A stretch of DNA of 64,000 nucleotides. Origin: Trichosphaerium sp. ATCC 40318. Its lineage: Eukaryota; Discosea; Flabellinia; Trichosidae. A program made the position numbers and the translations under genes. The notes under the pieces were generated by a model. It was not told the DNA's origin. It ran no database searches and was given only the letters and a program-made list of their open reading frames with translations. The stretch is taken from positions 1-64,000 of the forward strand of contig JALMLS010000483.1 in assembly GCA_038496445.1 (NCBI GenBank). The letters run 5' to 3'. Shown in pieces: positions 44,713 to 56,027 of the stretch. Positions within the stretch are counted from its first letter, which is position 1, and every line of letters begins with the position of its first letter.

Positions 44713-46305
44713 ATGCTAGAGTATACTACTACGTCTGTACTGGCTACTTCTATACATGTAAAGCGTAAGGGAACTCCTATGAAAGAAAAGAAAGCAAAAA
44801 GACAAAGAACAGGCTTGTCTAAGCGTGCATGTTGCTTGTGTAGGGAAAAACACGAAAAATGCGATGGTAAATATCCCTGCGACCGGTGCGCGAAAAAACA
44901 CCGTCAATGCAGCTATGCTGCCCCTAAAAAACGAGGACCTACTTCAGGTACATAACGGGAGAAAAAGCACCCCGGATTTTCCTTTATCTCGCTTTTAATA
45001 CGTGAAATGGTTTTGTTCTAATCAAACAACGCGTTCAGGTCACAGAAAAAAGATTGCCGAAGAGTTAGACAAAGTTAAAAAAGAGTTAGCAATACAAACT
45101 CAAGAAGCTTCATACTGGCGGTCTTTATACGCAAGAGCTACATCCTACCAGGTAAGTATATATTATATCGTACTAATTAACAACTCAAAACGTAAATTCT
45201 TACACGTGACATCAGGCCACAATAACTCAAAGTTTTTTTTTTTTCAACTTTTTTGTAGTATTTATCCTCTCATTGTTTCGTGTTTTTTCCGTAAACCTGC
45301 CAACTTATTCTTGTATTAGCTGCCTCCAGGAAATAGTATACAAGGAGGTTCTTCAATGGAGGCTCTTCCCGAAAAACCGCAATATCGGCATAAACCTACA
45401 AACCAAACAATGATTGGTTCTCTTTCCAACACCAATGTATCATCTTTAATTCATCCACAGCAACAATTTCAACCAAATACAACAATACCCGACCACTCGG
45501 CTATTTTACCTCCGGCTCGGATACAATCTAAGCCAATGATTGGTTTGCCTTCTATATCAACTACGAATAGTCCTGGTAAACCAAACTGCCTTCCTTCAAT
45601 TGTGCGTTCAAGAAACAAAAGTGAAAAAAAAAAGCAAATGAAGTTTCCTTCACGTGAATTATCATAACGCTTTACTTATTTTGTTTAATAGAAAGATGGA
45701 AGAGCCTTTAATATTGTTTCTTGCATTAAACAAAAGGAAACAGGCACGTGTCGTCTACCAATGTTTTTGGTTATTTCAGACAATTACAAAAATAACAAGT
45801 CCAACGACCCATTGTTGCTAACACTGTTGTTTAGAACGGTTACCTAGCATACACAATAGCCAATTTTCAAAACCAAATAAACTACCTATACTTATTCCAG
45901 TTGCTAAGAAACCACAACCCTTACGATACACAAGCCTTGGTACGTTTTTCCTGAATGTCCAAGAAAAACATTACAAAAAAATTGATCTGACACTTTTTTC
46001 CTTCAGAGCAACTCAGCGAAGTAGCAAGGATTCAAGTGGCAATGAATAACGTTGCCACTGCAACAAAAATCAAGGATAATAACAACATTACCAATAATCA
46101 AACCTCAACAAATCAAGGCACTGTCCCATCACAACAACATAATATTTTGACAAGCATTGAAAGTATTACAGATAATAATAAGAAACGTTCTACAATTCTT
46201 TCACGGTTAAAGAATATTGATGAACAGATAAATACGACACATGCACAACTTATTTGTCTTGTTAATCAAAAAACAGCGGCACAGGCTTTACTTGACAAAT
46301 TGTAA
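44713..46305 (+). CDS. Short Zn2Cys6 protein, paralogue of the 5472 gene
   Basis: Exon 1 carries a zinc cluster (CCLCREKHEKCDGKYPCDRC) with the same flanks (KKAKRQRT before, APKKRGP after) and the same splice phase as the gene at 5472. Exon 2 gives the same coiled linker (EASYWRSLYARATSYQ). The remainder is different: a Pro/Gln/Asn-rich disordered middle (from about 45320) and a C-terminal exon with a coiled coil (SRLKNIDEQINTTHAQLICL) ending at 46303-46305. The large helical regulatory domain is absent. It may act as a dominant competitor or a simple DNA-binding subunit. Exons between about 45590 and 45910 are uncertain; a small exon at about 45694-45768 and one from about 45835 are likely but do not join cleanly. 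Confidence 0.75.
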
Positions 46306-47700
46306 ATAAAAGAAAAAAAAAACCTCAAGTAAAAAGATATAACGCAATAGTTTTGACTTTAGAGCAAAGTATTGTCATGCACTGCACTGTGTTATTACGT
46401 CAAGCTGTATAATGAGGATTTAGGGAACTGTCAAAAAATGTTTTGGTACGTTTTGTGGTGCGCATTGAACAAGCGCTATTGATAACCAAAGGCGAAAAAA
46501 GCGTGACCTTCGAGGACATTAGTAAGCAACCGAACGTTGTAGTTGTCTAGGTTTGCGCTATTCATGTCGGGCACGCGTTGTGAACGCTTGTGGTTATACG
46601 AATGGTTAACAAGTTTTAGAACAAACTCTAGAAATAGTCTAGGAACCACAGTAACGCATTACTGTAACACATTGTTGCTTGTCGAGATAATAGCGTTGAT
46701 GTTCTGTAGTTTTGTGCGGTTGGAAATGCAAAATGCAAACAGCGTAGCGGCCTAACAGTATCCAAACTCTCTCGAGCGTTCGTGGTACTTTCTCGTTGAG
46801 TCACCGTCATGATATCGACATAAAAAGTGTGACTTTTATGTTAACGTGGGTACATGTTGCAGTATTCGCACATTGCCATTTTTTTTAAACGATAGCATTG
46901 CATTATCAACCGCTTGTTGACTGAAACGGACTTTCGGCTTCCGGTCTTTTTATGGGGGTTATTCGCGTCACTTTTTAACTCCAGCACCTTCCTTTTTGGT
47001 AAATATTTCTTACTGCTCTCAACTCATTTAAAGTTAAAATGACTCACTCTACCATCTCTCCTATATTCCATTACACTCAGTTTAAACCCGTTTCAAGGTG
47101 TTGTGATGGAATTCTGTGCAGTGACAGATTGTTTTATTTTTTTCAGATTTCGGTTTGATTACGCGATCAAGCAGTTACATATCTGTGTCTGACAAAAAAA
47201 ACATTGTCCTGCGAGTTCCTAAACGGTTTATTATCGCTCATGTATGGCGATGACATGTTGTGCAATCTGTACTTATTTGTGTTTGATTGGTTTTTGCATG
47301 CAACGTCGTAAATGCTTTAAATGTCATTGCGGAGGCTTGTAGGCAATTGGTATATTTCAAGGCACCAATTTGTCCCTGGAGTTAGAGTTGAGAAGCCTAA
47401 GAACCTACTAAATTAGACTTGCAGTACAAAATGTTTCCTTTTTGAGAAAATGATTTGTCCGGTTATTACGACAAAGTTAATGGTATCAACGCAACACATG
47501 GCGGAAAAAAAAATAAAACGTACCTCCAACCGACTAAACATGCGAAGACGTAATTCTATGGATGCAAGGATAATGCACTTCAAATTGAATCCAACTGTAC
47601 GCATACGCCTTTAATGATCGTATCTAACCCATTGCGTAGATTGTAAGCGAAAACAGATTACAACCAACCGATAATGTTCCAGTAGCTTCAGTATGGATCA
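46306..47700. other. Long intergenic spacer
   Basis: A 1.4-kb spacer. Open stretches (46543-46755 +, 46628-46810 -, 47413-47604 -) overlap each other and lack domains or splice context. Nothing is called here. Confidence 0.35.
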
Positions 47701-47815
47701 ACACTAACGAAAAAGGTATGTACATGCAATATATAAGCAATTAAAACAACAAACGCAGTACAGGAGTTTTCGGCCTTTTTCGTGACGCAAATCTGACGCT
47801 TTTTTCATAGGAAAT

Positions 47816-48133
47816 TTGACTGAAATTGATGCCTTCCTGGGTATGTACAAAGACTTCAAGACTCTAGAACCAGACCTTTCATTGACAGGGAACCCAACTG
47901 GACGAATAACGAAACACCCACCGCTTTGTGGAGGCAGCGCTACGACAACTGTTAGCCTACCGATAAAGAAACGGAACTCCAGAGAGCGTTCACCGCCAAA
48001 ATACGCGAATAGGTTACCAAGGAGAGCCAATTCGGCTCCAGCGGAGATAAAGGTAATCAATATCGACACGGAGATGACAGACTGCCCGTCACCGCAACCC
48101 GAACGCATGGCGCTCGACTTTATAAATAATTGA
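47816..48133 (+). CDS. Small basic Pro/Arg-rich protein, start unresolved
   Basis: An open frame after a TTTTTTCATAG acceptor (47806-47811) ending at the TGA 48131-48133. It encodes NLTEIDAFLGMYKDFKTLEP, then a Pro/Arg/Ser-rich middle (KKRNSRERSPPKYANRLPRR) and an acidic end. The upstream exon with a GTATGT donor (about 47693-47716) is in phase (VWINTNEKG), but I see no clear in-frame ATG. It could be a small nuclear or ribonucleoprotein-associated adaptor. It is the only gene between the Zn2Cys6 gene and TAF2. Confidence 0.45.
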   Translation: MTEIDAFLGMYKDFKTLEPDLSLTGNPTGRITKHPPLCGGSATTTVSLPIKKRNSRERSPPKYANRLPRRANSAPAEIKVINIDTEMTDCPSPQPERMALDFINN

Positions 48134-48317
48134 TCTCAAGTAGATCAAAAAACCGTACAATAGCCCGTAGTGTACCATTAATAGCAAAAAAATAATAAAT
48201 ACCTATCTTGATAGCCTTACACCAAACCGACTCTTTTATTTTTTTTTGCCTGACGAATAGTACTTGAAAAGTCATTCTTGTGATAAGAGTGCTGTATCTT
48301 GGTGGATACTTTCATTG

Positions 48318-51300
48318 ATGGCTGATAACTCCTCCAAGCACCCTTACGAATTATACGTGCCTGTCAAGCTAAAAAGCGCTAATATTACATCACAGAGAAG
48401 CAGGACCTTGAATTACGCTTTGACATAGATAAGAAAACAATTGTGGTGCGATTTGATGCTTTTTTTTTTCTCCGTTGGCTAAAAGTTCGCAAAGGGAGTC
48501 GCTACATTGAGAATAAGGCCAACTCAGTATGATCACCCAGAAATACGGTTAAACTGTAGACAGTGTAGTATGTTACAATTCAATTACGCCATTGGAGCTA
48601 ACTACGCGTTAAGACATCGTTGGCATTCAAGTTAATGGCCAAACAGCAGAATATGGGTACAACAACTACCTTGATCAAATAGTGGATCAACAACATGGTA
48701 TTACAGACGCTCAATCGTTCAAAACGCTTCTAAAGGTATAATCACTTTTTTTTAAAAAACAATCAACGACAAACGTTGCAAATGGTTTTAAAACCGCTAC
48801 ATACGCGCCAACACTCAAAAAAATGCCGTTGCACAACGAAGTAATTACTTTCGTCTTTTCTTAGCACTAAAACTGCTTGAAGGCGGCCCACGAGATGTCA
48901 AACCAAGGAGAATTAGAAGTTGAGATTCCAGCAGACGTAATGGGAGCCATTTATACGAGAGACAAGGAGGGTAAAGAAAAATGCGAAGTTTGTACTCTTG
49001 TCATTGCGTATACGCTTGTATCGCCAACTTATGGCATTAATTTCCTCTTACCGGATACCCTACATCCTAATAGATCACCACGTACGTTCTCTACGGCGCT
49101 ACGTTGTTAGTAAAACAACCTATTGCGGTTTTACGTCATTTTAAGAATTTTTTTTAACAAAATGTTTTTCTGATTGATCGCTTTCTTTAGAGGTTTATAC
49201 ACTATCTGATGGTATGGGAAACAGATCGTGGATGCCTTGTGTTGATCATTTGGTTGAGAGATGCCCTTGGTCTTTTCATATATACGTACCAACTGGATAT
49301 GTGGTTGTTTGTACAGGGGAGTTACAAGGTGCTGTACTTGAAGCAGAGGGGCGATATTCACTATACAACTTCGAACAATCTGTCCCAACTACAGCTGTAC
49401 ATGTTGGAATTGCAAGTAAGTAACGTATAAGTAATAGTAAGGCATTCTATATCGACAAGCAACGTTGTAATGGCCTAAATGATCCATTTTGAATTTTTTT
49501 TTGTATTTTCGCGTTTTCTTGATTCGAACTCTCGAATTAGCCTTCTAAAGAAATATTTCATTATATACGCATATTAGGTACGTATAAGCACTCATTCATT
49601 TACCTAGTTGGCAAGTTTAAAATAGTACAAAGCAAACAACATAAGATGGTCACACATTTTTGTACAGACGATAAGGAAACCTCTGCAGCTCTTGATTACA
49701 CTCTAAATGGGTTCTTTGATGAAGCTTGGGAATTTTACAGTAGTATGATACAAGGTGGATTCCCTTATAGGAGCTACAAGCAAGTTTTTGTTGATGATGC
49801 TGTAACTGAAGTAATGGCTGGTACAACTATTTCTATCATCTCGTAAGTCATAAAACATTTTATGGATACCTTGTTAGAGTGTTTGTTTTAAATACTTATT
49901 TAGATCTGAGTTACTTGTACCTCCTACTATTATTGATCAAATGTATACTACAAGAAGAAAACTTGCGTTGGCTTTAGCCAAGCAGTATTTTGGTAATTTT
50001 ATTTCGATAAATCAAAGGTACCTTTTAAAGTATTTTTTTTTACTTTGTTTGTCGAAGACATTTTGTTTATTTTATGGTATTGACATCTTCTCCCGAACAA
50101 GTAAAGCTCTTAAGTGTTAACCACATGATGTTATTTTATTTAATCACTTGGTACTCGTTGTATCAGTGATTGGGTGTTTGTTATGATAACTAAATATTCT
50201 CTTTTTTCTTGTTTTTTTTTGAAAATTTCGAGCGTTGAATGGAGCCCTCAAGAGATAATATTTTTCAAAAATAAGATCATTTACATAATGTTATGTTAAC
50301 ATAGTATTTTTTTTATTATAGAACCGATTCTTGGATCGTTTTTGGACTAGCAAGTTGGCTCGCAGATGCTTTTCTTGAAAAAAAACATGGAAATACTGCT
50401 ATGGAACATGACTTTGCTAAAACTATGGATGATATTGGCGCACAGTACAAGAACAATATAGCTTTATACCACTCAAATTATGTTACTCCAGCTGATATAG
50501 AAAACGAGCTTTTTTGGTCTAAAAGTAGACTTGTAATGCATATTGCAGAAAAACGTATAGGTCGCGATAACTTCCGTAAAGCTATATCAAATATAAACAA
50601 ATCAGCTATTGGAGGTCATATAAGTTATAACCCACATACAAGGAGTTTCTTAAGGTTCTTGAGAAAGATGACAAGTCACGAAATGAAACCGTTTGCTGAA
50701 AAGTGGATTTATAATCGTGGATTTGCTCATTTACAGTTGGGATACTGGTACAATAGAAGACATCATAAACTAGAAGTTGGTATTAAACAAGATAAAAGAA
50801 AGAGTGATAAAGTGTTGGGAGGTATTATAGTCAGAGTATACGATCCTGAAGTGAGTACCAAAAAGCATGAAAACGTTTTGTGTTTTTTACTTTTTTTTTT
50901 CTGATGTTTTTTTAGGGAAATCAAGAAGAGCATAATGTACATTTGGAAGATGAGATGTCGCTTCAAGATTTTGCGTTACGATCCAAGTATAAAAAAGCTT
51001 CTCGGACACGACCTAAAAAGGACAGTGATACACCAGAGGCAGACTATCAGTACGTTGATTCAGATTTAGTTTTTTATTGTTTTCTTGTACTATTCATTTG
51101 TTCCCACGTGACTTATTATTATTTCTTTAAGACAATCTACGCCAATAGGATGGCTTCGCGTTGATCCAAATTATGAGTGGATGAGGTGTATAACATGGAC
51201 ACAACCAGAATATATGTGGATCAATCAACTTAAGCAAGATAAAGATGTTAAGGCTCAATACGAAGCTATAAAGGCGCTTTGCACTGAGAGTGTTAAAGGT

Positions 51301-53301
51301 GTTAAGGCGATGAACGAAGCTCTTAATTTTGACAAACTTTTTTATAAGATACGAGTACAAGCAGCTTCTGCAATGGCAATAGTACGACATCCCTAAATGG
51401 GAAAGAGATTGATATTTTTTTTTGTTTTTTTTTCAACGTTTTCCGTTCTTTCTTCCTTTAATTCTTTCAGTTTTTTCTTATTTTTTGCTGTGGTAGTCAG
51501 GAAAGAATTCTAGAAACAACATACAAAATAAGGTCGCATCAGATTTTATTTTGTCGTACTACAGAGAGAACTATTGTACTGATAATTTACCAAATGCAAA
51601 TGATTTTTCTGATTTTGTTGATTATCATATACGAAAGGTATGTTATCCCTTGTTAACGAAAACCCCATAGACAACTATATCATTTTTTCAAATACTGTCC
51701 CACTTTGTTCCAAAGTGGTATTCCGTTTAGGAAGGAAGATTAAGCAGTGTTTTGTTAAATTTATTTTTCTCAAACAATTTAATCCTATTTTATTCTTACC
51801 AGATTTGTAGGGTATAGTAACTGCCTTGTCCCTTTTATGGGATCCAGAACGAAAATTAACTCATAATGAATCTACTCTACTTCTAGTAGAGATGTTAAAA
51901 AACAACAATAATTCACACAACGCTGTACGCTTTTCAACAACATCTTTTTGTGTTTTTCTTCAAAATAGCAACTTTCTTTGTTCTCATTTTTACATTGTAG
52001 TATGAAGACAATTACTATATAGCTACTGTCATAAGAGCTATAGGAAATATACAAACACATAAAACTACATACGAACCACTTGTAGAGCAACTATATAGAT
52101 ACCTTAGACTTGATACAATGATGCCTTCATATCATAATACTGTTACAGTTGCAGTTTTTGAAGTTTTATCAAAGTGGCTCGCAGAAAAGAAAGCAGAGTT
52201 AAAACCTGATATTTTTAAAGATCATACCAGGTAATACATTACTGCTTCATTCACTTTTGAAGAAAGAACTGCCAAGAAACCTCCAAGAGTCACCGTTTTT
52301 GATCATTCTTGTTTTTTCTTTCTTTTTTTTTTTTTGCGGATCCACAACTCTACCTCTCTCATTGAATGAAGTACCCTTTATTTAATAGTACGAATACTAA
52401 TTTATCAACATAGTACAAAATATCCATATCGAGTCCGTAGTGCAGCAATGAAGGGATTAATTGATTCATCTCTTATTGATGAGTGGTATTATGTAATTGT
52501 TTTTCTCTCAAAAGAAACAGATTTACGCGTTGCCTTGGCAACATGTGAGGCACTTGCAAACGCCGAAAGAGGATACCAAAAGTTTATGGATAATGATGAA
52601 GAAAGCGAACGTATCATTGCAGCCGTTTGGGACCTCATGAAGTGCGTAACAAATGTCGCCTCTTTTTTTCGAAGAAAAAAAACTCTTCAACAACTCTTCG
52701 TTCTCATGCTTTCTTTTTAGCTCTGATATTGGCTCAAGAAGCTTTAATATACGGAAAACATTGATTATTGTATTTCATCGTATGACTGTGAGACGTCAAC
52801 CTGATTTGAAGCTTGATCGTAGACCTATTCTTCCTACTAGACCTATTTCTTCTAAAGATTTTCGACTTATAAACCCTAAACCTGCTCAAGTACGTCTGTT
52901 TGTTCTGAAACCTATCCTCCTTGAGAGACTTAGTATATTTAAGTCCCTTTTAACAAACATACACGAATACCGAACAAGTTGTTCCTAACCATTTAAACAC
53001 CTTTCTCAGAAATCCATTCTCTTTTTTTTCTTTTTTTCTGTTTTCTTGAAAGCTTCGTTCACACTCCTCTGTTCTTCTTGTGTCATTATTTTTCGTACTT
53101 TGTATTGGCTGTTTATATATGTATTAGTACAAGCGAAGAAGGGATGATAGACATATGTATAATACTTATGGTGGTTATAACAATCACCGAGATGAAATGG
53201 GTACGTTGCCTTAACAACTTTTTTTTGTTTTGTTTTTTGTGCTAATGATTTGACAAGATGGTTCTAAAACGAAGTTTAAAAAGTACAGGCGGGATTATTA
53301 A
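48318..53301 (+). CDS. TAF2: TFIID subunit TAF2
   Basis: About 17 exons on the plus strand, of roughly 1,000 residues. The M1-aminopeptidase-like N-domain is diagnostic: VATLRIRPTQYDHPEIRLNC and CRQCNIVGIQVNGQTAEYGY, then LKAAHEMSNQGELEVEIP, RSWMPCVDHLVERCPWSFHI and FVDDAVTEVMAGTTISIIS. Where true aminopeptidases have HExxH, this protein has RRKLALALAKQYFGNF, so it is non-catalytic as expected for TAF2. The C-terminal HEAT-like region (KVASDFILSYYRENYC, YRVRSAAMKGLIDSSLIDEW) and a basic tail ending KFKKYRRDY follow. TAF2 binds core promoter/Initiator DNA with TAF1 in TFIID. Start MADNSSKHPYELY is inferred; the first junction is one base out of phase, so exon 1 is the least certain. Intron donors are mostly GTACG or GTAAG. 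Confidence 0.93.
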
Positions 53302-54129
53302 GTTGTGATAATAAGGATAAGAAATAAAGAAATTAAGGTGGTTACGCCAATTTTGTACAAAATCACGTGCATATTAACTAGTTAACAGTTAACAAATGAA
53401 AAAAAAAAAGACAATTGACCTATTATTACCACTGTTGTACCATCTTCCATCTCGACTCAGTGATTCATCAGAATGTGTAATTGCTGCTCTTTTTGATAAT
53501 GTATGGAACATAGTAAACACTTCACATTTGAAAGAGCAATAGGAAGATCCACAGACAAAGAATCATCTGAGCCTTACTAGATCTGTAAACAAGCAAAATA
53601 CACTCTAACTGTATATCCCTGAGCACAAGAGTTGTCAATAATACGTGTCAGAGGTGTTGAAAGTTGTTTATGTAGTTTCGATATACCTGTTGGCTAACAA
53701 ACTGTGATTTGATCAACAGTCACTGAGAGTACTAAAGCGGCAAGGTTAGGTCAAAGAAGTATGTGGAGTTTACAAAGCTAAAGTGACTTTAAAGTTACTT
53801 ATATAGCGTACCTTGTTGTTATTTGTATTTTTTGTACGTTTGCCTTGCTCAGTAGCCTAAAAAGCAAAGTAACATGAATCTAACTCAAACTTCAAAATAT
53901 TTTTTTTGTTGAAATTCGTTTACGGAATATTGAAATTGAATTTCAAGTTTCTTTGGATGTGTGACTCAACATGAAATTGATTATTAAACAAAGCAGTGCT
54001 ACCATCCTGCCACATTCATTAACAATGCCAACATGATGTTTTTATGGGTATTTACTATTGTTTCTAATAACAGAAATAAAGAAAATAACAAAGAAGGCAA
54101 GAGAAGAAGTGAGAAAAGAAAATCTATTT
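53302..54129. other. Intergenic spacer between convergent genes, with a short ORF
   Basis: Contains a 48-codon frame (53396-53542, +) starting with a poly-Lys run and then LLLPLLYHLPSRLSDSSECV, which looks protein-like. It may be a relic of a helical-repeat protein or a short gene. Nothing else was recognised. Confidence 0.3.
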
Positions 54130-55109
54130 TTATAACAATAAGACTAATACAACTACGATCAATGCCATTGTAACTTTTAAAACAAGCGAAGAAGAAGGTG
54201 GAGCAACAGTAGTAGGTGGTGGGGTAGGCATAATTGGGGCTGCTGTAGTTGCTTCAGTTGGTGCTTCAGTAGTTGGAGGTGGAGTAGGCATAATTGGGGC
54301 TGCTGTAGTTGCTTCAGTTGGCGCTTCAGTAGTTGGAGGTGGGGTAGGCATAATTGGGGCTGCTGTAGTTGCTTCAGTAGGTGCTTCAGTAGTTGGCGGT
54401 GGAGTAGGCATAATTGGCGCTGCTGTAGTTGGTTCAGTTGGTGGTACTTCAGCGATATTAGAGCTTCCTGAAACCCACGTGCATGAATTGCCTCCACTTC
54501 GTTCTGCAACAAGCCACCACTAAAAAAATACGATTGAGTATGAAGATATTTTACCAGTTCGGGAATAGAATAAGTTAACGTACACCCATGGTTACTGTAC
54601 CAGTTCCATTTTCTGGAGCTGTCCACGTGAATGTTATGTCACTGTCCTTTGCTGCTCCATTAACATGGCGAAGAGTACCATAGCAATCAGGAGCAGAAAA
54701 GAGGCTTGTGCTAGTAGAAAGAATAGTAGGTTCAGAAGAATCTATTGTTCCAACAATAAAACCAGATGGCGCACTACCAGTGTAGAAAGAAATTGTTGCT
54801 CCCTACGAACAAAATGACGTGAGTAACAAAGAAAAACAGGCAACAAATTTTCGGAGCTAGCGAAAAAAAAAGACGCACTGTGTAAGTGGCACCGGCGTTA
54901 GCTGTAACAGTGAAAGTGTAATTGGCTTCTGCGACGTATTCTGATATTAGTGGTGTAATTGAAAGACCAGCTACTGGTGCAGGGCTTGTTGAGCACATGT
55001 TCGTGCATATATCCGCACTATTCGATGGACAGATACTTATTTCTCTAGTACTAAAGGCGAGAGATGCTACAAATAAGCATGAGAGGAGAATAATAACTCT
55101 AAAGTTCAT
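54130..55109 (-). CDS. Reeler-type domain surface protein with PT-rich stalk and GPI-like end
   Basis: Three exons. A signal peptide (MNFRVIILLSCLFVASLAFS) is followed by a domain with CPSNSADICTNMCSTSPA, ANYTFTVTANAGATY, SAPSGFIVGTID and ITFTWTAPENGTGTVTMGWW. This matches the Reeler/DOMON-associated pattern of extracellular matrix proteins. A stalk of four near-identical 20-residue units (APIMPTPPPTTEAPTEATTA) leads to SSSLVLKVTMALIVVVLVLLL, a hydrophobic end with no cytoplasmic residues, typical of a GPI-attachment signal. The gene would encode a cell-surface coat protein. The first intron uses GTGCGT and the second GTACGT. TAF2 lies convergent to it. Confidence 0.8.
54210..54450 (-). repeat. 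60-bp coding minisatellite, about four copies
   Basis: Exact period of 60 bp (20 codons), differing only by a few silent or near-silent changes (GGAGGT/GGTGGT, GTTGGT/GTAGGT). Copies are homogenised, which suggests ongoing slippage or unequal exchange; stalk length probably varies between strains. Confidence 0.85.
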
Positions 55110-56027
55110 TTGGGTTGTTTGAGGAAGCGTTGCGTTATTGGTAACTGGTCACGTGATTTTTAAAAGTACTAGCGCCTCCAGTATTATCTTGTGAACAACC
55201 CGTTCGTTTGGGTATGGGCATATCACGAAAAGGGATACCCAAGCAGAAACATATCATTTCCCAATTCTCCCTTCTTAAGAAATTGTACCCCTAAGAATTC
55301 TAATCCCGTAAAAAGGGTAACGGCTTATCAAGTATAGATAAATCAAAGCTGTTATCATACTATACCCCAAACAGTTCCGACAAAAACAAAGTGATTCGTT
55401 CGAACGCGGACCAGTTTTAGATGCGCTCGGGTAAACGATGTTCCGAAAAAGATGTAATTCTTACTTTTGGTTCACGTGTTTTTCTCCAATGCGTCAAAAT
55501 ACATCACATTGTCTTGGTTGGTATTGTCCCGCGCTACTTATTAAACAGTTCTTTTAACCTATATCTACGACATACCTTACAATTTGTTCGAACAAGAAGT
55601 TTCGTAGTCTTTATGGTTAATTAGGAGGTATTATCACAAACAAGAACCGTTATGACTTTATGATCACATAAATCATATTAATAAAACATACCCAACATGA
55701 TGCGAAACTATAGCTATCAAAAGAAAACCATGTATTCCAAAAATCTATCCTATATTGCGACGAGTCCGGCACGGAACATTAACTCCTGATGGCGCCATGT
55801 TTTAAGAAAAGAATTTCAGAACAATGTAATGCCATAGGCATCACTGGAGTAGGCACTTCGAGAGGTAAGTATTATCTTTTTCCATCAAGACACACAACAG
55901 CTTGTTCTATAAAGATATAAAAACTATCAAATTGATTGATCAATAGTTGTAGTTGCTCATGAGCATCATCAAAAGATATAAATCTGCGAGAACATAATGT
56001 AAAGCATCTCGTTTTTTTTTGTTTCGT
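55110..56027. other. Intergenic spacer
   Basis: A 900-nt spacer between the promoter of the Reeler gene and the 3' end of the methyltransferase gene, with a TCACGTGA palindrome near 55151. A 67-codon plus-strand open frame at 55421-55624 lacks support. Confidence 0.35.

Noticed and set aside
47704-48108. 134-codon minus-strand frame
   Set aside because: Antisense to the plus-strand frame 47816-48133, which follows a good acceptor site; the minus reading has no motif.
54177-54626. 149-codon minus-strand frame with Leu/Gln-rich repeats
   Set aside because: An out-of-frame reading of the 60-bp stalk repeat; the PT-rich frame with signal peptide and GPI-like end is the real one.
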